DNA of 46,220 nt, from positions 1 to 46,220 of the IMG/VR virus record IMGVR_UViG_3300030117_007787, one strand, 5' to 3'. The notes under the pieces are model-generated. The model saw only the letters and a list, made by a program, of their open reading frames with translations. It did no database searches and was not told the origin of the DNA. Positions 13,401 through 21,100 of the stretch are shown here, in pieces; the first letter of the stretch is position 1, and every line of letters begins with the position of its first letter. The translations under genes were made by a program, and so were the position numbers. This stretch comes from a virus.

Positions 13401-14182
13401 GATAAGCCAATTGATTGGTTTGTCATTCCAACAGTACCAGACAAGTATGTTAGTCGGAACACATTTTGACCGGCGTCACCGTGACCAGAGCCACTAATTT
13501 CTACCATAAAGCGACCATATGTCGCATCTGTATAGGTGGTTTCGCCGTTCCAAACATCCAATATGACTTCTTTTTTAGTTTTACTAGGATCAAAGGCTTC
13601 TTTTCTTAGCCAAAATTCTACAGTAGATCCACTAGTTGGGTTTAGGGCTAAATTAGAGCCCCTCTTTTTGGACAAATCATAAATATTGTTTTGATTGTGA
13701 GAGCCGGAAAAAGCATCATGTATAGAGTCGCTGGTTGATAAGTTTGTATTAGGGCCACCAAAAAATGATATATATTCGTATGAACCCGTCGCTGGTGCTC
13801 CATATTCACCAGACGTTGAAACGAGAGTTCCCCATTGTTTTCCTGCAAATACGGCCTGGCCGCATGTCCTTGGATACCTCTTGTTTAGAACGTATTGATC
13901 AAGAAACGATGAACTTAAAATATATTCATTTATTTCTTTTTCAGATCCATCATATGGGTACTCTAAGTATACTCTCTTTACAGCATCCTCGTAATACTTT
14001 TCGGCAGAGCCATAAACAGCAAAGTTTGAAGCAGAAGAGTAGTCTATAGGGGGTAAAAATACGTTTACCCTTTTTCTAGTCGCTACAACATTGTCTGCAG
14101 ACTCCGCGTCTTTTCCTAATGAATCTAGGCTTTTTGCTGATAATGTTGCTGGCTTTGTTTTAAAGCGATCATTGGTGCTCAT
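4442..14182 (-). CDS. Giant virion protein with two LamG-like domains (3246 aa)
   Basis: At 9.7 kb this is the largest gene in the window. Two concanavalin-A/LamG-like (LamG_3-type) domains are visible. One spans residues about 186-357 and contains VEFWLRK, LWNHYAITL, LYINGELNDSKFF and LDEFRYWK. The other spans about 1557-1707 and contains FSFSMWLS, GWHHVALTY, LYINGSEASG and IAEASYWNKKLS. Each is followed by a similar linker motif: LGVYFKFNEGITGD...LDYSG near 379 and LVSWWRFGDDTTDTE...IKDQ near 1727. LamG domains commonly bind glycans, so receptor recognition or capsid/tail decoration is plausible. The remainder is Asn/Ser/Tyr-rich and probably mostly beta-structured, with a helical stretch near residues 1030-1120. 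The start is the ATG at 14182, two bases after the stop of the preceding 553-residue gene. No frameshift or internal stop is visible over the whole length. Known: LamG folds bind sugars. Inferred: adhesion or long-fibre role. Confidence 0.85.
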   Translation of the reverse strand: MSTNDRFKTKPATLSAKSLDSLGKDAESADNVVATRKRVNVFLPPIDYSSASNFAVYGSAEKYYEDAVKRVYLEYPYDGSEKEINEYILSSSFLDQYVLNKRYPRTCGQAVFAGKQWGTLVSTSGEYGAPATGSYEYISFFGGPNTNLSTSDSIHDAFSGSHNQNNIYDLSKKRGSNLALNPTSGSTVEFWLRKEAFDPSKTKKEVILDVWNGETTYTDATYGRFMVEISGSGHGDAGQNVFRLTYLSGTVGMTNQSIGLSTVTTASVANNLWNHYAITLASSSDSGFNGKLYINGELNDSKFFSNVGTLQEIRGPLRGNLGALAYTPPGSNNAPVKGWGKMSASLDEFRYWKIERSSEDIGRNWFTQVRGGTNTDDANVDLGVYFKFNEGITGDTGIDATVLDYSGRISNGTWTGYNAFSRNTGSAIESSFSAPTEFRDPIIHPSHPDVSRVLGILKDQGKSYDQQNNSSILNSLPAWIIETDSSGHLKNLVQIVASYFDKLQNQIREVPRLKNLTYLSSSYNSPSFSSDLVNSTGMFASEMFIDSNIMEQILSRDEDRNFDLDLDEIRNRIYQNIYNNLVHINKAKGTEKAFRNLIHCYGIDEQLIRFNTYGDEITYELKDNFRSTVVAKNLVDFSDETRNDATIYQMTASSNTNSVSFISGSASGSLKPIGDQVEDYLGFTLEGEVIFPVTPDVCESTASIGNSIVSSSVFGMHGARGGTPADTTWPDTDYADIRLLAVRSGTDFNSEDAKFLLTSSIGGLPTLTSDIYKDVYDNKKWNFAIRVINDKYPLGDVITGVSSSTENYRLEFYGINQTLDITENEFFLTGAISSQDAKRLLRSDKRIFAGAHRTNFSGSVLQLSDIKLSNVKYWSSYVDNKTIKAHARDTENYGTKFPHRNTFLTQKAVTGSYIPQIETLALNWNFYNITGSNEAGMFTVDDSSSGSVELQKRYGWLGNIVKAQHTGLGYAFPENDKKAINKDFIYVARQTQPESVHSSEMINILSRDDEYFTRDQRPIRYYFSIEKSMYQVISDEMLNTFATIVEFNNLIGDPVNRYRQDYKLLEKARSLYFESIENNPDLDKFVEFYKWIDSSLSNFLQQLIPASANSSDEIRTLVESHVLERNKYWTKFPTLEKKTPGGAGGLLAAGSTSGGGTSESPYRSRDGANFRLDSAPIPYVESEHAPYWKKKASRLEAPLATGITGVDNDRQTILEVLKTGYERDAKRPFVLTKKFHRSIHGGTNFPKNREKEIIINSTLPNGPRAASGTPLNIVLIDDEELFDFQNINDVTDPNGKKFYSFNCRIRREDETGLLNVNNSTYTSTIKGHIAAPFRLVSGSVESGYNLLLKDGFKSGTILTNLHEDTFVNNERPMQGPFTDAHVGGHQSRHIDINRFDSSKTTRNQIDSYQTRPEAFKLLLGIEYGTDTNMIGIVGPDYPYPVGPYPHTEFKMATRYRNVGAKRPVNIRNIQYNTSSVVLGNYTRDYEIVQTSGRSINNRHFVDNEGTPLPPHYVGATTTVNSYLNQKQIHCISGTIGVLGCPGYRIVTNSSLNNPTAFSFSMWLSCSNASAQSTTRFLISIGSDGASGERSLHIDTSNKVVFRAGYTSRDGVWTSDNVIWSTDGWHHVALTYNDGDGDANLYINGSEASGEFTTTPLGTFETPSSDSTLVCRRNNSSGQVVNNTSFYSGSIAEASYWNKKLSTSEVSEIYERGTMGDLPGPQNLSEHSAVSNLVSWWRFGDDTTDTEVLIKDQVSSNNAASVANLPDNGMELVDLTAADLLIAGGGTATSTTTGYLPETTNVNSLLGINPQYTSAGNYFGRRQDSIGELSNRFSGSTNYTVRNRNSNKFVFAERFSAPGGPEINSDGFLDIAAEEKSVYNALPFRNLSVRGSGSGEIETMRANNLGRRAGLRTLLSQHAEQFGGPLGSNTPSATYRTDASWHKVNRNPRNRIQFNAATTYVDNNYVTGAVYDNAFITHPIPRSDYQYTWITASADEGRGRGGLPRGLVPRNFYGHVYGDSELSSSHKGFHQAISFVSESDVSQIPFGNPSALPNIHVDFAGLNTVIAEGINLDERIASGSAEFARRKYTADPYRNLTFDACRQSTGGPGCRGFLTASTLNALILHRDGPYGFNTWKQTRVGQKQVARKMREANIISYFRKVDNLDYPLKNDRLTPQPLRGMSSNFIESPFENKYNPITQNLSIRGTTTDNRQITRKATIKTSYGNALTYFSNEELNNLLAEQINQSSVPAYDRIKDLYARDQVNNPDSPVERFNSLLYKEKIYPSSINSFSSSIRVRQFYENSFWRDLRSDREQTNVHSFGNTIALQSMWSLDADSDFETMSPRTRVGSTGGPGVLMNRYNQMHMGTLSNIKPGPQYARIHTLENQLAAVGPEGLDIPEVSPTANGGSRTHASFKRFWRQDPENDRFGGQAKWDCGDQAGKNPWYNSYDDYVNEMRLKGKEYSIVPEFRISDHIEMYYKANNSDFLADRLDLFKIEGGESNKDDSSKTDFFRTYTNSDFLRYFGLVRDDIKEVGQPSSLKLTCGGLLKFLPYDGFYPVERTVEMAQMFSASYGNYVVLERGTGISKEAAFRTFMAPMFAPGVMYNTIKSGIAVDYPVMTSSFQKHSGEFLTTSGMSGTPKSGDMVPNLYISGSNGIAQFGHRVPFEALLEPESYIADVDFVDMETHPSASLDVTASWGGQGGNLYKLMASNFLAESIEFFLPESTLTTITSKPEDQWEAAEDRKVYGARIKMRKTYNVPITRTGSLGYFNPLTPYDLWRQKSGDPAQESFTMYSRPTAFGPPVGGGTTGSLIFASAGGFNPCFTPPYYYGESWADIFWTSSKAGTITADDITDPSNLAISYIRIGNDWALSDGQSQNTMLHSANIETNSMQLDAALNILSKATTKKITYDADTGRPTIAEDGGETVLAIQTKFETPMLNFADASPTIPAQASSSVARGMWHQYGQPPASPDIGVFLSITDVPDNYIKNALGGNPAVTGSLIDLLGFKTEEQRLGEVAQSKLISEAVVAVPYIEAEGQKSFFELPKADIDAALLDSPEVSDSIKHMVNSMQKYVLPPKFDFIEYPDVITPFAMYIFEFEHMLDRDDLVDIWQGLPPKIGQSFDSESIEFKSGKGPHSSKIIKEVEISHPLLVGELLNKDNLPSKLRWMVFKIKRKAQKNYFDKVIKDNPSDGGIFDSSDITQVGRTNSSKTSIPRYSYNWPYDFFSLVELVKLDAEVEFTGDIQGEEE

Positions 14183-14184
14183 TT

Positions 14185-15846
14185 CTAACCTTCTTCGACC
14201 CTAAACTTAAACTCTTGTGGCTGCTCTTGCCAACTTCCAATTGAACCATTGTAGAAAGCCAATTTAATTTTGTAAGCGTATCCTGGCTCTAGCATGCTCA
14301 TATCCAGATCAAAGTAGCTTCCTGAAATATCGAATGACATTTGTGTATGCAAGTTGCTACCAGTTCCAAACTGTATTGCCTTAAAATCATCTACTACTCT
14401 AGTGACTGCGTATGATCCACTCTCTATTATAAACGGAGGAGTAGAGGATACGGCTCTAGTATAAATAGACGGATACCAATTCTTTTGGCGAGTAAACACC
14501 CTAAAACGAGCTGTTTCAAGGTTTGAATAAACAGGACGCAAATTAGTAATATTTGAAACAAAAGCCGTGGATGGATTTTGTGGCTGTAAAGATATCTTCC
14601 TTGGCTCTATTGTTCCAGTTTGATATTGTATTACCCCTGGTACTTCTCCAATTCCCTCACCACCTTTAAACCAGACATCATAAATAGTGTCCATAGCTTT
14701 TGGAGATGATGCTGTTATAGCGAAAGAAGCGGTATAAATGCCAGTAGAGATGTGCCCACCAGTGACTACTGTTGGTACGGCAGACTGTACATTCGTACCA
14801 TCAACAACCAATGTTATAGCTTCAGTCCCTGGTCCATCGTCGTGGGTTGAACCAGAAAATACTGAGACGTATATTGGGCCGCTTCCAATTTCAGGGATGT
14901 TTCTAAGTTGTCCCCTAAAATAATTGTACAAGTAGACTGTATTTAAGTTTTCACCGGCAGTTGCCAATGAACTGCTGTAATAAAAATTGCCCCTATCGTC
15001 CTTCTCGGCTGAGTCCCAACGTGCCTCAATTATTGGACGCTTGTAAAAAAACTCAGAACTTCTAGCAAAAAACTTCTTTGTGTAGTAAGATCTTTTTGAT
15101 CCACCATTATTGGCGCGACTCACTGTTGTTTGATCAGCAGTCGCAACATATGCCTCCTGTGAGGCCGTCAAGAATATTCCAATACCGTAATTTGGTATCG
15201 TGCCCAAGACATTGCCAGTGCTGTTTACCCATTGCTCAACCAAATTTGTAATGTTTATTTCTAAATCCTCTACTCCGCTATCAAATGTTTGAGTAAAGGT
15301 TCTATTGATATTATCAAAGAAGGCGCCACCCACTGTGTTTGAACCTTGTTTTCCCCATTTAATTGGGCCGTTTACGCTACTAGACCCCATCATTATCCAG
15401 TTTGCGCCCTCACCATCTCTAGTCACATCTGTATAATTGTCAGCGTCAATCCCTTGGCCCTCTTGCCAATTAAAATTGATAAACTTACCTGATAGTCCTA
15501 TTACACTATCATTGTCATTTGCGCCAGAAACAGCAGATGCTACCAATGTAAAGTTTCTAGGCACAGTAAATGGAGTTACAGCGTTGAACATGCGCAGATA
15601 AAAACTAACACTACCTGACGCTGGTATCACTCCATTAGTTCTATCCGTTGCTATGTCTGTTGTCGGAAATTGTACTAATATCCTAGACAATTCAGATGAT
15701 CCAGAACTCTCTTGTCCATATATTGAAAATACCTCCAAACTATCAGCGCGTCCCATATTTGACGCAGTTCCACGAGTGGTTAAATTTTCCCTAAAAGCAT
15801 TTGTAATTGTTGTGTCAGCATTAGCGACATATCTTTTAATAGCCAT
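14185..15846 (-). CDS. Beta-rich virion-type protein next to gp6 (553 aa), weakly DNRLRE-like N-terminus
   Basis: The N-terminus (YVANADTTITNAF, then LEVFSIYG and SRILVQFPTTDI by about residue 65) has the layout of DNRLRE-type beta domains, which begin with an A-D-t-y-i block and end with an r-l-l-v-F block. This is a weak resemblance by eye. The rest is Ser/Thr/Gly-rich with alternating hydrophobic residues, no membrane helix and few cysteines, consistent with an extracellular beta-structured tail component. The ATG shares its A with the TAA stop of the gp6-like gene (TAATG at 15848..15844), so it is probably translated by re-initiation after gp6. Location between gp6 and the LamG giant suggests a baseplate-peripheral or fibre-connector role (inference). 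Confidence 0.75.
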   Translation of the reverse strand: MAIKRYVANADTTITNAFRENLTTRGTASNMGRADSLEVFSIYGQESSGSSELSRILVQFPTTDIATDRTNGVIPASGSVSFYLRMFNAVTPFTVPRNFTLVASAVSGANDNDSVIGLSGKFINFNWQEGQGIDADNYTDVTRDGEGANWIMMGSSSVNGPIKWGKQGSNTVGGAFFDNINRTFTQTFDSGVEDLEINITNLVEQWVNSTGNVLGTIPNYGIGIFLTASQEAYVATADQTTVSRANNGGSKRSYYTKKFFARSSEFFYKRPIIEARWDSAEKDDRGNFYYSSSLATAGENLNTVYLYNYFRGQLRNIPEIGSGPIYVSVFSGSTHDDGPGTEAITLVVDGTNVQSAVPTVVTGGHISTGIYTASFAITASSPKAMDTIYDVWFKGGEGIGEVPGVIQYQTGTIEPRKISLQPQNPSTAFVSNITNLRPVYSNLETARFRVFTRQKNWYPSIYTRAVSSTPPFIIESGSYAVTRVVDDFKAIQFGTGSNLHTQMSFDISGSYFDLDMSMLEPGYAYKIKLAFYNGSIGSWQEQPQEFKFRVEEG

Positions 15847-17642
15847 TACTTCAAGGTCCCTATTATATCTGTATCAAGATATTTAATTTCAAGAACAACA
15901 TTTCTTGGAACTTCAACAAATCTATTTTGTGCGTCTGTATACTCTGACACATCATACGAAATATTTGAATATGCTCCACCAAATTTGTTTACGAGCCTCA
16001 CATTTCTTACACCATCTACTCCCGGAACTCTGGATAGAATTCTTCTAACCTCATCAAGATCAAAGCTCTGTCCCACGTCAAGTTTTGTAGAATATCTGTC
16101 TCTAAGGGCTTGGTTAGCTTTTACAATAAGATCTAATGAGTTGTTTATACTAAAAGATAATAAAGTATATTTAATTTGAACATTAACGACCTTGGCGTCT
16201 AAAATATCAATAGTATCATTGATCATTTTGCTTTGCCCAAGCCAGGTTTTAAGATTTTCTTTTACTTGAGAATTGCACGTAGTTAGATTTCCATTCTTAT
16301 CAGCCCCTATTACGTACAGATTTAAATTTCTTCTAAATGAATCATTGTCTCTATAGATTGCACATCTTTTTATGGATCCAAATTGCCCAGGCATCGTATA
16401 AATGAAGGCTTTATAATCTTGCTCTGTGACTATTCTATCTTGAGCAGAAAAATTATCCATTATTTCCTGCCTCACCTCATCTAAAGAGGGATTGGAAGTT
16501 TGTCCGCTAATTGGTTGTATGTTTGTTACAGCTAGAGAATTTAAAACTGCTCTTCTGGAGGCATTGTTCAGTCTTTCCGGATTTTGAAATTGGAGTCGAG
16601 AGTCGACAACTTTGTTAATGGCTCCCGCTGACGCATTCGCATTTGCCAGCGTATTGCGCCTATAGTTAATTCTCAAAGTAGTATTTGATGGCGAGATTCC
16701 AAACTTATCAGAATCAAGAAGTTTGGAAGGATCAAAAGAGGTGTCACTAATATAATTTCTACCAAGTTTTTGTATCACTACATTAGTTGGCTCTGCCACC
16801 GATGCCCTGCTAAGCTCAGTTTCCGATCCATAGCCAAATTGCAGGGCAGTCCTTCTTGACGTCTTCTTAGTCACAAATCTCCTTGGAACTATAAAAGGCT
16901 TAATCATGGCCGCAGGTGATGAGTCGTCCGTTCTGCTCCTATTGGCAACCCCTCTGTGAATGACATTTTGAGATAAAAACGGCACTTCGTAGTATGTATT
17001 TCCTTCGTCATCTGTAACAGATAATATTTCAACCACATCAAGTGTCTTTAGATCTAATTTCTTAAACCTTTCAAAAGATCCAACGTTTATTGTTTCAGTG
17101 CCCAATTCTCCAGAGACAACCCGACCATACGCTTGAATACCATAAGTTAAAGGTTCTCCAGTATCTGAGTTTTGTTCTAAAATTACAACATCGTTTTCTG
17201 GGTCATTAAAATCTATGTCCTCTAGTAGTATAAATGTTGCACCGCCATCAGAGGAAACAGTTGCACCGCTTTTTAATATAGGTATGTATGTTGTGTCAGG
17301 GCCCAAGGTGGCCCCGTTGGCTGGTACAGAAACATAAAAAGCGCAAACTCCGAATGCAGAACTAGGCCCTTTAAATTTGTAGCCCATCTGCTCACCAAGG
17401 CTTACTACATTATTATACTCAATAGCCGAGTTAAGGAAGCTCTCATTTACTTGATAATCTAAGTAAAATGATAAGATGTCTCCAACATACGCAACCGTAT
17501 CTATCATCAGAGAGCCAAAAGATGCTTCACTAAAATCCTTAAAGGTATCAGAGTAATACCTTTTAGCGTAATCAACTAATTCTTTTCTAATTGATTCGAA
17601 ATCTCTGCTTGTGTATTTAATTGGCACCTTATTCTTTGACAT
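15846..17642 (-). CDS. Baseplate wedge protein, gp6-like
   Basis: The N-terminus carries the hallmark layout of T4-superfamily gp6/baseplate-J proteins: YTSRDFESIRKELVDYAKRYY, then DFSEASFGSLMIDTVAYVGD and LSFYLDYQVNESFL by about residue 70. At 598 residues it is close to the T4 protein (about 660). In T4, gp6 dimers form the ring that links baseplate wedges and pass the conformational change on contraction. A middle segment (QEIMDNFSAQDRIVTEQDYKAF, about residues 390-410) matches the conserved baseplate-J pattern of a QDRIVT-type motif before DY. The start ATG at 17642 has a GAGGG ribosome-binding site about 6 bases upstream. It lies 37 bases after the gp25-like gene, the neighbour expected for this family, and overlaps the next gene by TAATG. 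Confidence 0.93.
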   Translation of the reverse strand: MSKNKVPIKYTSRDFESIRKELVDYAKRYYSDTFKDFSEASFGSLMIDTVAYVGDILSFYLDYQVNESFLNSAIEYNNVVSLGEQMGYKFKGPSSAFGVCAFYVSVPANGATLGPDTTYIPILKSGATVSSDGGATFILLEDIDFNDPENDVVILEQNSDTGEPLTYGIQAYGRVVSGELGTETINVGSFERFKKLDLKTLDVVEILSVTDDEGNTYYEVPFLSQNVIHRGVANRSRTDDSSPAAMIKPFIVPRRFVTKKTSRRTALQFGYGSETELSRASVAEPTNVVIQKLGRNYISDTSFDPSKLLDSDKFGISPSNTTLRINYRRNTLANANASAGAINKVVDSRLQFQNPERLNNASRRAVLNSLAVTNIQPISGQTSNPSLDEVRQEIMDNFSAQDRIVTEQDYKAFIYTMPGQFGSIKRCAIYRDNDSFRRNLNLYVIGADKNGNLTTCNSQVKENLKTWLGQSKMINDTIDILDAKVVNVQIKYTLLSFSINNSLDLIVKANQALRDRYSTKLDVGQSFDLDEVRRILSRVPGVDGVRNVRLVNKFGGAYSNISYDVSEYTDAQNRFVEVPRNVVLEIKYLDTDIIGTLK

Positions 17643-17679
17643 TAAAAGCCCTCATTTATTAATATAAGTAGTTGTTTTT

Positions 17680-18063
17680 TTACGTTATTGGTAATGAAAC
17701 GACTCCCGAAGTTTTTAAAATTTTGTTATAGTAAACAATACTGATTTGCAATGTGTTTTCATCCATACCAGAATTGTTTAAGGAGGAAGAAAATCTAATG
17801 TCTTGAATAGACAAATAAGGAAGATATTTCTGTTGCTGCTGTAACAGCTTGCTTTTAAATTCTTGAAATGTATCCTCTGTCATCTGTTCGAACAAAAATC
17901 TTCTAGCACCAACGCCAAAATCTGGATCCATCATCCTTTCTCCAGGAGTTGTCAAGACAAGCATCTTGAGGTTCTGAGTGGCTATCTCATCATAGGTCTG
18001 GAGAAGGGTAAAGCCATTTTCCTTGTCTCTTGTTAGCGGCAATCTTACTGCAATTCCTGGCAT
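17680..18063 (-). CDS. Baseplate wedge protein, gp25-like
   Basis: 127 residues, near the 132 of T4 gp25. The family signature is clear: an N-terminal LPLTRDKENGF segment, a helix (DEIATQNLKMLVLT), then TTPGERMMDPDFGVGARRFLFE, which is the PGER...PdFG...lFe block of gp25/IraD-type proteins. gp25 forms part of the inner baseplate wedge and is related to the sheath-initiating component of contractile systems (also TssE in type VI secretion). Despite the old 'lysozyme' label the fold has no established lytic activity. The start ATG has a very strong AGGAGGG site seven bases upstream. The gp6-like gene follows 37 bases downstream, the conserved gp25-gp6 pairing. Confidence 0.95.
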   Translation of the reverse strand: MPGIAVRLPLTRDKENGFTLLQTYDEIATQNLKMLVLTTPGERMMDPDFGVGARRFLFEQMTEDTFQEFKSKLLQQQQKYLPYLSIQDIRFSSSLNNSGMDENTLQISIVYYNKILKTSGVVSLPIT

Positions 18064-18070
18064 TTTGTGT

Positions 18071-18077
18071 CCCTCCT
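18071..18077 (-). promoter_or_regulatory. Strong ribosome-binding site for the gp25-like gene
   Basis: On the minus strand the bases read AGGAGGG, an almost full anti-Shine-Dalgarno match, seven bases before the ATG at 18063. It lies in one of the longest non-coding gaps of the window (18064-18105), which also holds a perfect 12-base palindrome (18076-18087) partly overlapping this site. The strength of the site fits a highly expressed structural gene. Confidence 0.7.
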
Positions 18078-18105
18078 ATTTAAATAGTGACTGTCATAGT
18101 TTTCT

Positions 18106-21100
18106 CTATTTAGGGATTGGCCCTTCTACGGGAGATGTCCTGCGCTCAGTCGTTTCAGAATCATCAGTCGCCTCTTCTACTTCTTCTGGGGATTCAGAAT
18201 ACAACGAAGCAGCCGCGCCAGAGAAACAAGTAGGGTCTTCAAGTATAACTCTCGCCCTAGTTTCAGGCGTTAGTCTATCAGACCAGGAGTCAGCGTTTGT
18301 GCTGTCAGATAGATTTCTTACTTGCTCATCTTGTTCCGATCCGTCAAGAGGGTCATATGAAAAATCATTTGCTCTATATAATAAATTAAATACCTTCTTT
18401 AATCTTCTCTTTAAAACAGGAAAAACTTTTCTATTCCAACTCAAGTATGTCGCCGGGGGACGAGCTATGGGAACCTCCTCTGGTATGGGCATTTGGATAT
18501 TGGGGAAAATCCAACCATCTTCCCGACCAACCGAATCCAAAAAGGACTCTATATTAAACATAGTATTTAGAGATTGAATACTTGTAAGGGGAACCGCATA
18601 ACTAAAAATTGTTTTAAACTCTTGAGAGTTGATCATCAATTGAGTTAATAGTGGCCAGTTATATTGATTTGAATTATATGTGTTTTGTGCCATTAAAGTT
18701 CCAGGGTTTGTGCTTCGATAAAATATCCGCATAAGATTGTCATATTCAACTTCAAAATCTGTAGACGAAACAACTGGGATTGAGTACCTAAACCCTGGGG
18801 TGTCTGCTGCAGTGTCCTCGTGCCTGTAATATCTGTTAACAGGATCGTCCCTGTTTAAAAGGGTGATTAGGGCAGGCGCCCTAGAGCCAAGATCATCTAT
18901 CAACTCATCACCAAGCACATACACTAGTCTTAAACCATATTTAAATGATCTAAAGTGGTCTCGTATGGATTCATCTCCCATTCCAAAACCATCGTCAACA
19001 ATTCCAGAAAGCTCCATTCGCTCCCTAATTTCTCTAAGCCCATATACTTGATCAGATTCTATATTTACTCGAAGTGATGGATATCTCGCCGAGGTTTCAT
19101 TAAGAACTGGGCGGATATAAGACTGCAAGATAAATTGCCCATTACCAGAGAAATTTAGATCACCCCTTTCACCATTTAGGATATCTCCGCCCTCTTGTGG
19201 GATATCAAAAATGTTTCTATTTCCAATGTAATAACCATTTCTTAGGAAATCGTCCGCAATATTTTGAACCCAGCCTCCTTGCGGCTGCGGCAAGGTTTGC
19301 TCTATATCTTGAGATATTCTATTGAGTTCTTCTTTGATCAGCTCTTTTAATATAATAGTGGCTTGGTTTTCCGTTGCTTGTATGGCTAGAATGTTTTTCT
19401 CTCTTCTAAGTCTCTTTAGGGTCATAAAGGGGCGAGTTCTTCGTATTCTTCTCAACTCTTCTCTTTGAGGGTATGAATAATCTCTTGAAAAATTGCTTAT
19501 CGCTCTAAGTGCTATGTCTCCAGATTGTGTTATGGACAAAGTGCCGGATCTTGCCCTGCTTAAATATGTTTGAACACACTGTTCTAGAAATTCGTACCAA
19601 TACCCATAAAAGCCCCTGCCTGCAGTGTCTGGTGAACTGGCATCGAGATCTTCAGGGGATATGCCCAAAGAGTCGGCCAACTCTGCTACAAGCGTCTCTA
19701 TACCTGCATCCGATCCTGGCGGGAAAGGAGGGCCGACAGGGTTTGGGCCCTGAGTCCTTAATCCTGTTTTGATCTTTTTAGCCACGTAGTCTGCGAAGAG
19801 ATCAGAATAGACTGACGGGAAGTTTGTTTTATACTTACTAAAACTCGCGTAGCCATTAAGAATATGCTCAATTAAATATATTCTTATTGTTGTAGTTATC
19901 ACGCCCTCTATACAGGCTGAAGTAGTCCTGCCAAATATATGAGAATACGGGGGTTCTCGGACTGTTTTTGGGTTTTGATAAAGTCGTTCATCCTCATCGG
20001 ATGATTCAAACGCCCGCAAGACCCCCTCTTTGATTGAGGGAATATCTAAAAGATCCTTTTTATCAGGACAACAATAGGATTCTTGTTTTTTAGGCAACAA
20101 GATGTCTTTTAATTCAAGCCAACCGCCCTTTCTTGGAGGTATGACAACAATGTTGCCATCATCTAAATAAAATACTTCATATCCCTGATCTAATATTTCT
20201 GGATTAATCGTTGGAGTTATATCATTATCGCTTATTGAGTCTAAATTGTATGTTCCATAATCAAATGCATTCTCGTTAAACGCAACAGATTTAGACAAGG
20301 ATTTGAAAGCCTCTCTTCTTATGCTTTTCAAAACAATCGCAGATCCATTTGATAAATCTTCTAGAGATGCTTCTGGAAAGCTCCACAAAGAGGGATTAAA
20401 TAGGTCCACTACATTGGTAACAAATAAATTATACAGTAGTGCTGAAGAGCCGAGCGCCAGAGGGGTTCTCTGTAGAGAACCAAAGAAGCTGTCATAAATA
20501 TCATTTGGAGATGTCCCAAACTCCACATTAGACAGATAGCTCTGCACTTGTCCATATGCGGTGTCCATCTCTGAGGATTCCAAACTAATAGTAGATCCCT
20601 CACTCGTTATCGGTTCTCCAAATATTCCAAGCCTTTGTAATACACCTTGGTTTGTAGAAAAATTATATGTGATGTTGAATAACGGTATACCTAGAGTGCC
20701 CTCATATGAAAGTGAGACAGTTTCATCAAATATTCCACCGTCAGATTCATCGGAGACAAATTCGCCAGTGCTAAGAAGGTCTTTTAAATATTGCGCAACT
20801 GTGTCTGGCTTTAATTGTGGAGATGATCCTACTGGCCTGTCTCCAAAGTATGATATTCTTAGATCTTCTACTAACTGCTCTGCGGCAACAGCCCCTATTC
20901 CAGGTAATAAAGTTACAAGAGGGCCAGCTAAAATAGCCACTGATGCTCCAAACTGTGTGTGTTGTCCTACAATTGGAGTAGAATTTCTATTTGACAAAAC
21001 AAGATTCATATAACCACCGTTGCCATTTGGTGCAACTGGGGCCATTAGCCCATTAGCGTAAGAAGTGTAGAACGGATCAAACATGCTATCCACTATTTCC

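Noticed and set aside
17680-18063. Lysozyme activity for the gp25-like protein
   Set aside because: Old annotations label gp25 'lysozyme', but the family is a wedge/sheath-initiator component and no catalytic motif is visible here.
18076-18087. A 12-base palindrome (CTATTTAAATAG) with TTTAAATA resembling a T4-type late promoter, before gp25
   Set aside because: It differs from TATAAATA at one base, and a start site at the expected spacing would fall inside the Shine-Dalgarno region of gp25 and cut it off. The match may be chance in AT-rich sequence.
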